DNA of 64,000 nucleotides from Chromohalobacter moromii (GTDB lineage Bacteria > Pseudomonadota > Gammaproteobacteria > Pseudomonadales > Halomonadaceae). The stretch's first letter is position 1. Every line of letters starts with the position of its first letter. This document shows positions 17,949-25,480 of this stretch, piece after piece. The position numbers and the translations under genes are program-made. The notes beneath the pieces are model-generated. The model searched no databases, was not told the origin of the DNA, and saw only the letters and a program-made list of their open reading frames with translations. The stretch lies in assembly GCF_023091865.1 (NCBI RefSeq), contig NZ_JAHXDI010000001.1:1116001-1180000 (forward strand), read 5' to 3'.

Positions 17949-19061
17949 ATGAGCCAGTATCAGCCTCCATTTCGCGCCGACACCGTGGGCAGCCTGTTGC
18001 GTAGCGACGAGCTCAAGCAGGCCAGACGCCGTTTCCATGCCGGGGAGAGTGACTACGCGGCGCTGCGTACCGTTGAAGACGCCGAGATTCGACGTGTCGT
18101 TGCCAAACAGGAGGCGCTGGGCCTCAAGGCGGTCACCGATGGCGAGTTCCGCCGCGCTTGGTGGCATTTCGATTTTCTCGAAGACCTCAAGGGCGTAGAA
18201 GGCTATAACTCGGATCAAGGGATCCAGTTTCAGGGGCGTCAGACGCAGGCACGCAGCGTGCGAGTGACCGACAAGCTGGGTTTCGATCCCGAGCACCCGA
18301 TGCTTGGGCACTTCCGTTTTTTGGCGGAGACGGTCGACAAGGCGACGCCGAAGATGACGTTGCCGAGTCCCAGCGTGCTGCACTTCCGTGGCGGTCGCCG
18401 TAATATCGACAGTAGCGTCTATCCTTCCTTGGATACCTTCTTCGCCGACTTGGCCGATACTTACCGTGACGTGGTCAAGCACTTCTATGCGGCGGGCTGT
18501 CGTTATCTTCAGCTCGACGACACGGTATGGGCGTATTTGTGCTCCGAGAAGGAACTGGCGGCGGCGCGCGAGCGTGGCGAGGACGCCGACCGTCTGCAAC
18601 ACATCTATGCCGAGGTACTCAACCACGCGCTGGCCGATCGTCCTGACGATCTGCATGTCAGCCTGCACGTTTGCCGGGGTAACTTTCGCTCGACGTGGAT
18701 CAGTGAAGGAGGGTATGAGCCGGTAGCCGAGACACTGCTGGGGCGTGTCGATGTCGATGCATATTTTCTCGAATACGACACCGAGCGCGCGGGTGGTTTC
18801 GAGCCACTGCGTTTTCTGCCCGAAGGTCACAAGCAGGCTGTCCTGGGGCTGATCACCAGTAAGACCGGTGAACTCGAGCCCGCCGATACGGTGAGCGCTC
18901 GCATTGCCGAAGCGTCGCGCTACACACCGCTCTCCCAGCTTTGCTTGAGCCCGCAGTGTGGCTTTGCCTCGACCGAGGAGGGCAATTTACTCAGCGAAAC
19001 TCAGCAGTGGGACAAGCTGCGCCATGTCGTGGATATCGCCAAGGCCGTCTGGCAAGACTGA
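17949..19061 (+). CDS. Cobalamin-independent methionine synthase-like protein (MetE C-terminal domain, YxjG type)
   Basis: A 370-residue protein equivalent to the C-terminal catalytic barrel of MetE, without its N-terminal half. It keeps the substrate and zinc elements: FRADTVGSLLR at the N-terminus, LQLDDTVWAYL, a zinc-ligand set consistent with H240 and C242 (LHVCRGNF), E275 (FLEYD) and C337 (SPQCGFAS). Such short proteins (Bacillus YxjG/YxjH, core-MetE) transfer a methyl group to homocysteine, in some cases from a donor other than polyglutamyl methyltetrahydrofolate; the donor here is unknown. A MetR-type box lies upstream and a good terminator follows. Confidence 0.85.
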   Translation: MSQYQPPFRADTVGSLLRSDELKQARRRFHAGESDYAALRTVEDAEIRRVVAKQEALGLKAVTDGEFRRAWWHFDFLEDLKGVEGYNSDQGIQFQGRQTQARSVRVTDKLGFDPEHPMLGHFRFLAETVDKATPKMTLPSPSVLHFRGGRRNIDSSVYPSLDTFFADLADTYRDVVKHFYAAGCRYLQLDDTVWAYLCSEKELAAARERGEDADRLQHIYAEVLNHALADRPDDLHVSLHVCRGNFRSTWISEGGYEPVAETLLGRVDVDAYFLEYDTERAGGFEPLRFLPEGHKQAVLGLITSKTGELEPADTVSARIAEASRYTPLSQLCLSPQCGFASTEEGNLLSETQQWDKLRHVVDIAKAVWQD

Positions 19062-19090
19062 GCCCTGCTGCACCGCACCTGTCTGGTCGT

Positions 19091-19122
19091 CGCCCTCACA
19101 TGCTCGTATGTGAGGGCGTTTT
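19091..19122 (+). terminator. Intrinsic terminator after the MetE-like gene
   Basis: CGCCCTCACAT and ATGTGAGGGCG form an 11-base-pair stem with a 6-base loop, followed by TTTTATT, 29 bases after the stop codon. Confidence 0.88.
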
Positions 19123-19339
19123 ATTAGGTGGGGCCTCGTTGCATATCAATGAAGACGATGCTGATGGAGCGTTAATCGCTGATTCATCCTGCCATGTAGC
19201 GGTAAGTCATCGCTTCTACAACGGTAATTATGACGCTCATCGGCGTCGGTGGTGTGTCCATTCGGCGACGAATGGGGAGCTCCGGGTCTCTTGATCATGG
19301 GCAATGCGGGAAAATTTACCGTTTCTCAGGCAATTGATA

Positions 19340-19367
19340 TTGGCGATATTAGCGGTATTCGTATTAT
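19340..19367 (+). promoter_or_regulatory. Candidate sigma-70 promoter for the Lpp-like gene
   Basis: TTGGCG, a 16-base spacer and TATTAT lie in an AT-rich stretch of the 323-base gap before the lipoprotein gene. It predicts a leader of about 70 bases ending in AAGGAG before the ATG. The rest of the gap (19123-19339) shows nothing recognisable. Confidence 0.5.
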
Positions 19368-19445
19368 CCTGTGGGCGGTACATGAGGGACCTGATGTATC
19401 AGGGCTTCATCACCACACACAGAAAGGTTTTCAAGGAGAACGCAG

Positions 19446-19709
19446 ATGTTGTCCAACAGCAAGAACACGCTCAAGCTTCTGGTCGCCGCTGGCTCTCTGG
19501 CCGTGTTGGCAGGTTGTGCCTCTGGTCAGGAACAGATGCGGAGCGATATCGATCAGGCGCAGGCTGATGCGTCTGAAGCTAAGAGCATGTCTCAGCAGGC
19601 AATGAATGCTGCCCAGAAAGCTCAGCGCGATGCGAATGCCGCTCTCGAAGCGACTCAGCGTAACCGTGCCGAGATGGACCGTATGTTCGAGAAGTCCATG
19701 CGCAAGTAA
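19446..19709 (+). CDS. oprI: Lpp/OprI-type murein lipoprotein
   Basis: An 87-residue precursor with a lipoprotein signal peptide and lipobox LAGC (Cys24). The mature 64 residues form an Ala-rich heptad helix (alanine zipper; NAAQKAQRDANAALEATQRN) ending in a basic MRK. This is the architecture of Pseudomonas OprI and E. coli Lpp, trimeric outer-membrane lipoproteins; the C-terminal Lys would allow covalent linkage to peptidoglycan by an L,D-transpeptidase. AAGGAG precedes the ATG. Two L,D-transpeptidase genes follow at once. The gene has its own candidate promoter and terminator and is probably highly expressed. Confidence 0.85.
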   Translation: MLSNSKNTLKLLVAAGSLAVLAGCASGQEQMRSDIDQAQADASEAKSMSQQAMNAAQKAQRDANAALEATQRNRAEMDRMFEKSMRK

Positions 19710-19751
19710 TGCGCAGGTAGTATGGGGCCAGCGTTTCGACGTCTGGCCCAG

Positions 19752-19782
19752 AAAAGGGCCCTGCCATTGGTGGGGCCCTTTT
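19752..19782 (+). terminator. Intrinsic terminator after the Lpp-like gene
   Basis: AAAAGGGCCC pairs with GGGCCCTTTT across an 11-base loop, with the T-run partly in the stem. A smaller stem (GGGCCAG / CTGGCCC, 19725-19749) lies just before it, giving tandem hairpins 15-75 bases after the stop codon. Confidence 0.8.
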
Positions 19783-19862
19783 CGTTTGCAGCTGACGGGG
19801 ATGACGCCCCCCGGGGCTTTCGGTGTACGCTAGCGCCTTGTCACGATCATTCGGAGTGGAAC

Positions 19863-20504
19863 ATGAGGCAATGGGCGCGTGCTTTGGTAATGACCTTGAG
19901 TGTTTTGGCGCTGGCGGTTTGGAGTGGGGCATGTGCGCTAGCGAACGCCGACGACGAGGTTTGGGTCTTGATCGACGACAATGCGTCCACGTTGGATATC
20001 TATCGCGGTGATACGCGCATCGAGCGTTTCGAGCCGGTGGCGTTGGGGCGGGGTGGAACGGCGCACGTGCGCCAGCGAGGCAGCAGGATGACGCCTACTG
20101 GCGAATTTCATATCAACCGTATTAACCGCGACAGCAAGTTCAATATCTTCCTGGGGCTGGATTATCCCAAGCTCGATACCGCACGTGAGGCGATGCGGGC
20201 CGGGTTGATGTCCCCAGCTGAATACGCCGATTTCCAGGATGCCTATTATCGTGATGGGGCGCCGCCGCAGGATACGGTGCTGGGCGGCTATATTGGCATT
20301 CACGGCTTGGGCAGCAGCGATCCCGATATTCACCGGCGCTTTAACTGGACGGAAGGATGTGTGGCCGTCACCAACGATCAGATCGAAGAACTGGCGCGCT
20401 TGGTCTCGATCGGCACACGCGTCGTGATTCGAGGGGACGACGATGCGCCGATCACGGCCTTACATGACAATCCTCAGGGCGACTCTAGAACCTTGACCGA
20501 CTGA
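19863..20504 (+). CDS. L,D-transpeptidase (YkuD family), periplasmic
   Basis: A 213-residue protein with a signal peptide (about residues 1-27) and a YkuD catalytic domain. The signature is split as usual: H147 in GGYIGIHGLG and the nucleophile C166 in WTEGCVAVT. YkuD enzymes cleave the meso-Dap3-D-Ala4 bond and either make 3-3 cross-links or attach lipoproteins. The protein has a helical insertion (residues about 98-130, KLDTAREAMRAGLMSPAEYADF) before the active site. The ATG at 19863 follows CGGAGTGGA; upstream in-frame sequence crosses a terminator and is not coding. Its 3' end overlaps the convergent second transpeptidase by 31 bases. Confidence 0.87.
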   Translation: MRQWARALVMTLSVLALAVWSGACALANADDEVWVLIDDNASTLDIYRGDTRIERFEPVALGRGGTAHVRQRGSRMTPTGEFHINRINRDSKFNIFLGLDYPKLDTAREAMRAGLMSPAEYADFQDAYYRDGAPPQDTVLGGYIGIHGLGSSDPDIHRRFNWTEGCVAVTNDQIEELARLVSIGTRVVIRGDDDAPITALHDNPQGDSRTLTD

Positions 20505-21595
20505 TAGAGCAGGTGCGGCGGTGTCGGCAAGGCGTCATATAGGCTACCGGGCAGCGGTTCGCGCGGTGCCTTTTCTTCTGGCTCCACGTTCAGTGCTACT
20601 GCGGCGCCATCGGGAATCAACACTGCTTCCGTTAGACGCCGGTGATCGATATCCGTGTCGATATCGTGGCGTTTCAAGGTGGCCACGAGCGCTTCATCGG
20701 CGTCGAGAACACGCTTGAGTACCGGCGACCGACGGTCTTCCTCGAGCAGAGGGAAAGACTGTACGTAGAGCGTCTCGTCGCGCCAGCCGAACTTGGTCGG
20801 TTCGCTGACCAGGTTCACCTGGGTGCCCACCGGGAGCTGGCCGAAGAGATGCTCCACATCCTCCGGGAACATGCGAATGCAGCCATGCGTCACGCGCATG
20901 CCGACACCCTGTGGGCGGTTGGTGCCATGGATCAAGTAGCCGGGAATGCCCAGGCGCATCTTGTACTTGCCCAGCGGGTTGTCGGGGCCGGGCGGCACCA
21001 CATCGGGGAGTTCTCGGCCGTCCTCGGCGTGCTCTTTGATGATTGACTGGGGGGGATACCAAGGCGGATTTTTCTGCTTTTCGGTAATCTTTGTCTCTCC
21101 CAGCGGCGTCGACCAGTCCATGCGGCCGACACTAATGGCGTAGGTCTCCACCTGGGCCGGTTCTCCCTCTTTTTGCTCGGGATAGTAATAGAGGCGCATT
21201 TCGGGGATGTTGACCACAACGCCTTCATGGTCGGTATCGGGCAGAATGAAGCGCGTGGGAACGGTGACTTCGGTACCTTCGCCGGGATACCAGACACTGA
21301 CGCCAGGATTGGCACGGCGCATTTCCTCGTAGCCGATTCCATAGTAGCGACCGATATCGAGCAGCGTGTCTTCCTTTTCGGCTTCGACGACGCGTGCTTC
21401 GCCGACGATGTTGCTTTCTTCGTCGATCTCGAAGCGTGTGACACGCTGATCGTGGGGTGCCTCTTGGGTTTGCGGCAAGCCGATTGCCTCAGGGTCGATG
21501 ACGGGGCCCGGGGCGGAATCGGCAAGCGCCATCGTGGACAGAGAGAGCAAAGGGGCCAGCAGGAAAGGCGATAGGCCACGGGAAGTAACCGGCAT
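20474..21595 (-). CDS. LysM-containing L,D-transpeptidase (YbiS/ErfK type)
   Basis: A 373-residue periplasmic L,D-transpeptidase. The ATG at 21595 is chosen because it gives a typical signal peptide (cleavage after ALA, about residue 25); an in-frame ATG at 21649 would add 18 residues. A LysM-like segment (about 70-118, DTLLDIGRYYGIGYEEMRRANPG) precedes the YkuD domain with H223 (LIHGTNRP) and H237-G-C239-I-R (RVTHGCIRM). This full-length HGT...THGCIR form matches the E. coli ErfK/YbiS/YcfS enzymes that anchor Lpp to peptidoglycan. A C-terminal domain of about 100 residues follows. It is convergent with the smaller transpeptidase and close to an Lpp-like gene. Confidence 0.9.
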   Translation of the reverse strand: MPVTSRGLSPFLLAPLLSLSTMALADSAPGPVIDPEAIGLPQTQEAPHDQRVTRFEIDEESNIVGEARVVEAEKEDTLLDIGRYYGIGYEEMRRANPGVSVWYPGEGTEVTVPTRFILPDTDHEGVVVNIPEMRLYYYPEQKEGEPAQVETYAISVGRMDWSTPLGETKITEKQKNPPWYPPQSIIKEHAEDGRELPDVVPPGPDNPLGKYKMRLGIPGYLIHGTNRPQGVGMRVTHGCIRMFPEDVEHLFGQLPVGTQVNLVSEPTKFGWRDETLYVQSFPLLEEDRRSPVLKRVLDADEALVATLKRHDIDTDIDHRRLTEAVLIPDGAAVALNVEPEEKAPREPLPGSLYDALPTPPHLLYQSVKVLESP

Positions 21596-21754
21596 GGATA
21601 TAGACTCTTTTTCGTTCAGGCGAGTGGCGGACGCCACGGTCACCTGCATTCTGGCGTATTTTCATGCCGACACAAGCCTTCAGTAGGCTTGTGACGCGCA
21701 TCCGTGCATCTGTGCAAGCGACCGGGCTGGGCACCCGCAGGGCGGGGCTGCCTG

Positions 21755-24700
21755 TTACGCTGCTTCCGTTTTGCGGTTGAGTTGCCCGAGTAGCGCCTCG
21801 AGCAGAGTAAAGCGCTTGTCCTCGTCGCTCATATCGCCTTCAAAGCGTAACGTGTCCGCGCCGTCGAGTCGGTAGTGCGTCGGGTCCTGCTGAATCATCT
21901 GGACCAGCGTCATGGGGTCGACGGCGGTTTGCGTGCCGAAGGTAAGGCGACCACGTTCGGCACCGGCCTCGAGGCGCACGATGCCCAGGCGTTCGGCACG
22001 TTGGCGTAGCCGGGTCTGACGGAAAAGCGTCTTGAGGGGCCCTGGTAGCAGCCCGAAACGGTCGATCATCTCGACCTGCAATTCCTTGAGCTCGGCTTCA
22101 TCCTCGGCGTTGGCGATGCGCTTGTACATGATCAGCCGCTGTTGCACGTCGGGTAGGTAATCGTTGGGGATCAATGACGGCAAGTTGAGGCTGATTTCCA
22201 CGCCATCGTCCAACGGAGACTCGATATTGGGTGTCTTGCCGCTCTTGATGGCTTTGACCGCGCGGTCGAGCATTTGCATGTACAGGCTGTAGCCGACCGT
22301 TTCCATCTGTCCGCTTTGTTCATCACCCAACAGTTCTCCGGCGCCGCGAATCTCCATGTCATGGCTGGCGAGGGTGAAGCCGGCCCCGAGGTCCTCCGCC
22401 ATGCCGATCGCCTCGAGGCGCTTGAGCGCATCTTGGGTCATCGCCTTGGGCGGTGGCGTGAGGAGATAGGCATAGGCCTGGTGGTGGCTGCGACCGACAC
22501 GCCCGCGGAGCTGGTGCAATTGAGCGAGCCCGAACTTATCGGCGCGTTCGATGATGATGGTGTTGGCACTAGGGACGTCGATGCCGGTCTCGATGATCGT
22601 TGAGCACACCAGCACGTTGAAACGCTTGTGATAGAAATCTGACATCACGCGTTCCAGCGAACGCTCGGGTAGCTGACCGTGGGCGACGGCCACGCGCGCT
22701 TCGGGCACCAGCTCGGCAACGCGCTCGGCAGTGGTTTCTATCGTCTTGACTTCGTTGTGGAGGAAGTAGACTTGGCCGCCGCGTAGAATTTCGCGTAGTA
22801 GGGCTTCCTTCAGGACGCCTTCATTGCGCTGCTGGACGAAGGTTTTGACCGATAGACGACGTGCCGGGGGCGTAGCGATGATCGAGAGATCGCGAATGCC
22901 GCTCATCGCCATGTTCAAGGTGCGGGGAATCGGCGTCGCGGTGAGCGTGAGAATATCGATCTCGGCTCGCAGGCTCTTGAGCTTTTCCTTCTGCGAGACG
23001 CCGAAGCGGTGTTCCTCGTCGATGATCAACAATCCCATGTTGGGCAGCGACATCGTCTTGGAGAGCAGCTTGTGGGTGCCGATAACGATATCGGCACGCC
23101 CTTCGTTAATGCGCTCTAGCGACGCTTGCTGCCCCTTGCCGGCAGTGAAGCGCGAGAGCAGCTCGATCTGGACGGCAGTGTCCGCGAAGCGGTCGCGGAA
23201 ATTGTCATAGTGTTGCTGGGCCAGCAGGGTAGTGGGGACCAGTACCACGACTTGGCGACCGGAGTGCACGGCGAGAAAGGCCGCGCGCATGGCGACCTCG
23301 GTCTTGCCGAAGCCCACGTCGCCGCAGACCACGCGGTCCATCGGACGCGGTGCGGTCATGTCGCCGATGACCGCATCGATGGCAGCGTGTTGATCGGGCG
23401 TTTCCTCAAAGGGAAAGCTGGCCGTGAAGCGTGCGTATTCCTCGCCGGGCGCGTCGCAGGCGAAGCCTTCGCGCGCCTCGCGTCGGGCGTAAGTATCTAG
23501 CAGCTCGGCGGCGGTATCGCGTACCTTCTCGGCTGCCTTGCGCTTGGCCTTGTCCCAGGTTTCCGAGCCGAGTTTATGCAGTGGAGCCAGTTCATCGGTG
23601 GCGCCGGCATAGCGCGAAATAAGATGCAGGCTGTCCACCGGAACGTAGAGCTTGGCGCCACCGGCGTATTCCAGCGCCAGGAATTCGGCGGCCTGACCGC
23701 CAGCTTCCAACGTCTCGAGTCCTTGGTAACGACCCACGCCATGGCTTTGGTGCACCACCGGAGAGCCAGGGCGTAGTTCCGCTAGGTGGCGTACGGCGAG
23801 CTCGTTGTCATCGGTCACCCGCCCACGGCGGCGTGCCTGGCGAACGACATCGCCGTACAGCTCGGTTTCGGTAATGACGCAGGTGGCAGGGCTGTCAAGC
23901 CATAGCCCTTCATCTAGGCCGCCCGCACAAATCGCCAGCGGCGCGCTGCCATCCAGGAAGTGTTGCCAGCCATCGGCTACGGTCAGAGGGCGCTCCAGGG
24001 GGGCGAGGGTTTCTTCCAGTGCTTCGCGGCGTCCACTCGACTCGGCGACCAGCAGAACGCGCGGGGCGTCGGGGGCCCCGAGAAATGCCTCTAGTTTAGC
24101 AAGGGGGTGATGACCACGCGCATGAATGGCTACATCCGGGAGAGGTCGCGTGGCGGGTACCCTGGCATGAGGGTGCGGTTCGTCGTCGTCCACCAGTGCC
24201 ACGCGCGGGTGCTGCTTGATGGAGGCGAATACCTCGGGCACGGGCACGAAAGCATGTGCCGGCGGCAGCAAGGGCCGCGTAGGGTCGACGCCGAGGTTGT
24301 CGTAGCGGCTTTCGATGGCGCTCCAATGGTGCTCGGCCGCGTCATGGACGCCGGGCATCAGCGCAATGCGCGTGTGCGCATTCAGATGCTCGAACAGGCT
24401 GGCGGTCTCCTCGAAGAAAAGCGGCAGATACTGCTCCAGCCCGGGGGACGGAATGCCCTTGAGCGCGTCGTTATACAGCGGGCACTGGCGTGGGTCGACG
24501 TCGAACAATGTCTCGAACCCCTCGCGGAAGCAGGCAATTGCCGAGCGCGACAGCGAATATTCGTGTGCCGGCAGCAGCTCCACGCGTTCGACCTTATCCA
24601 GGGAGCGCTGAGAGTCGGGGTCGAAATGCCGCAAGGTATCGACTTCATCGTCGAACAGATCGATGCGCAGAGGATGATCGCTGCCCATCGGATAAAGATC

Positions 24701-25219
24701 GATCAAGGCCCCACGAAGCGCATATTCGCCGGGTTCGTAAACGGTCTCCACGGCACGGTAGCCAGCCCGCGAGAGGCGTTCCCGGAAGCCTTCCCGATCG
24801 AGTTGCATGCCGGTGTGCAATGTAAGCACGCGACCGGCGATGTAGTCGGTGGGCGGGAGCCGTTGCATAAGGGTATTGATGGGCACCACGACGATGCCGC
24901 GCGTCCCTTCTTGCAGTTGGCGCAGCGTCTTGAGGCGTGTCGAGACGATGTCCTGGTGCGGTGAGAAACTATCGTAGGGCAGCGTTTCCCAGTCGGGGAA
25001 CGATAAAATCGGGTGATCGGCAAAGAATTGCAGTGCGCCTTCGAGCCGTTGAGCGCTGGAAGTATCGGGAGTCACGACCATCAGCGGAGCGTCATCGGCG
25101 AGGCGGGCCAGCGCCAGAGCGCCAGCGGCAGCGTGCGGACGTTGCCAATAGACAGTGTCACGCATGCCCTGAGGATGCGGTGGATCTAGCGGTGAAAAAT
25201 ACGACATGGTGCACTTCAT
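21755..25219 (-). CDS. mfd: Transcription-repair coupling factor
   Basis: Mfd displaces RNA polymerase stalled at DNA lesions and recruits UvrA. The 1154-residue protein has the UvrB-homology modules at the N-terminus, the RNA-polymerase-interacting CarD-like domain (RPGSPVVHQSHGVGRYQGLE), and a RecG-like translocase with Walker A GDVGFGKTEVAMRAAF and DEEH box LLIIDEEHRFGV; a TRCF domain ends the protein. Length fits E. coli Mfd (1148). An ATG four codons downstream (25207, MSYFSPLD) is an alternative start; neither has a clear ribosome-binding site. It is divergent from the GAPDH gene. Confidence 0.96.
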   Translation of the reverse strand: MKCTMSYFSPLDPPHPQGMRDTVYWQRPHAAAGALALARLADDAPLMVVTPDTSSAQRLEGALQFFADHPILSFPDWETLPYDSFSPHQDIVSTRLKTLRQLQEGTRGIVVVPINTLMQRLPPTDYIAGRVLTLHTGMQLDREGFRERLSRAGYRAVETVYEPGEYALRGALIDLYPMGSDHPLRIDLFDDEVDTLRHFDPDSQRSLDKVERVELLPAHEYSLSRSAIACFREGFETLFDVDPRQCPLYNDALKGIPSPGLEQYLPLFFEETASLFEHLNAHTRIALMPGVHDAAEHHWSAIESRYDNLGVDPTRPLLPPAHAFVPVPEVFASIKQHPRVALVDDDEPHPHARVPATRPLPDVAIHARGHHPLAKLEAFLGAPDAPRVLLVAESSGRREALEETLAPLERPLTVADGWQHFLDGSAPLAICAGGLDEGLWLDSPATCVITETELYGDVVRQARRRGRVTDDNELAVRHLAELRPGSPVVHQSHGVGRYQGLETLEAGGQAAEFLALEYAGGAKLYVPVDSLHLISRYAGATDELAPLHKLGSETWDKAKRKAAEKVRDTAAELLDTYARREAREGFACDAPGEEYARFTASFPFEETPDQHAAIDAVIGDMTAPRPMDRVVCGDVGFGKTEVAMRAAFLAVHSGRQVVVLVPTTLLAQQHYDNFRDRFADTAVQIELLSRFTAGKGQQASLERINEGRADIVIGTHKLLSKTMSLPNMGLLIIDEEHRFGVSQKEKLKSLRAEIDILTLTATPIPRTLNMAMSGIRDLSIIATPPARRLSVKTFVQQRNEGVLKEALLREILRGGQVYFLHNEVKTIETTAERVAELVPEARVAVAHGQLPERSLERVMSDFYHKRFNVLVCSTIIETGIDVPSANTIIIERADKFGLAQLHQLRGRVGRSHHQAYAYLLTPPPKAMTQDALKRLEAIGMAEDLGAGFTLASHDMEIRGAGELLGDEQSGQMETVGYSLYMQMLDRAVKAIKSGKTPNIESPLDDGVEISLNLPSLIPNDYLPDVQQRLIMYKRIANAEDEAELKELQVEMIDRFGLLPGPLKTLFRQTRLRQRAERLGIVRLEAGAERGRLTFGTQTAVDPMTLVQMIQQDPTHYRLDGADTLRFEGDMSDEDKRFTLLEALLGQLNRKTEAA

Positions 25220-25303
25220 TTTCTAAGTCGAGACGATGATAGCAGGCAAAACATGGGTTGGGGGCAACGCGCGGGGATTTAAAGCCAGGTCCGCTACTGC
25301 TCT

Positions 25304-25391
25304 TGTAGTCAAAAAAGGTTGCGTGAATCGATGTTCAATGCCTGTTTTAAGCCCTGTAGTCAAGGGCCTATTGGTGTAGTGGAATTACACC
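25304..25391. promoter_or_regulatory. Candidate HexR operator upstream of the GAPDH gene
   Basis: GGTGTAGTGGAATTACACC (25373-25391) is a near-perfect dyad matching 11 of 12 fixed positions of the HexR consensus TGTAAT-N3-ATTACA as I recall it. It lies 90 bases upstream of the GAPDH start. Two more TGTAGT half-sites are at 25304-25309 and 25355-25360. HexR represses central carbon genes in the absence of KDPG, so this would tie the gene to Entner-Doudoroff flux. The 261-base gap also holds the mfd promoter. Confidence 0.65.
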
Positions 25392-25480
25392 GCATGCGAC
25401 CAAGCAGGCATTGCTAAGAATGTGAAAGGCTACGGATAATGCCTCCGATTTCGTTCCCCGCTGCCGTGACGAGGCCCGCC

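Noticed and set aside
17433-19445. Expected lexA-sulA pair after topA, as in Pseudomonas
   Set aside because: Neither gene is present here; the space holds the 79-residue gene, the MetE-like gene and the Lpp-like gene upstream region.
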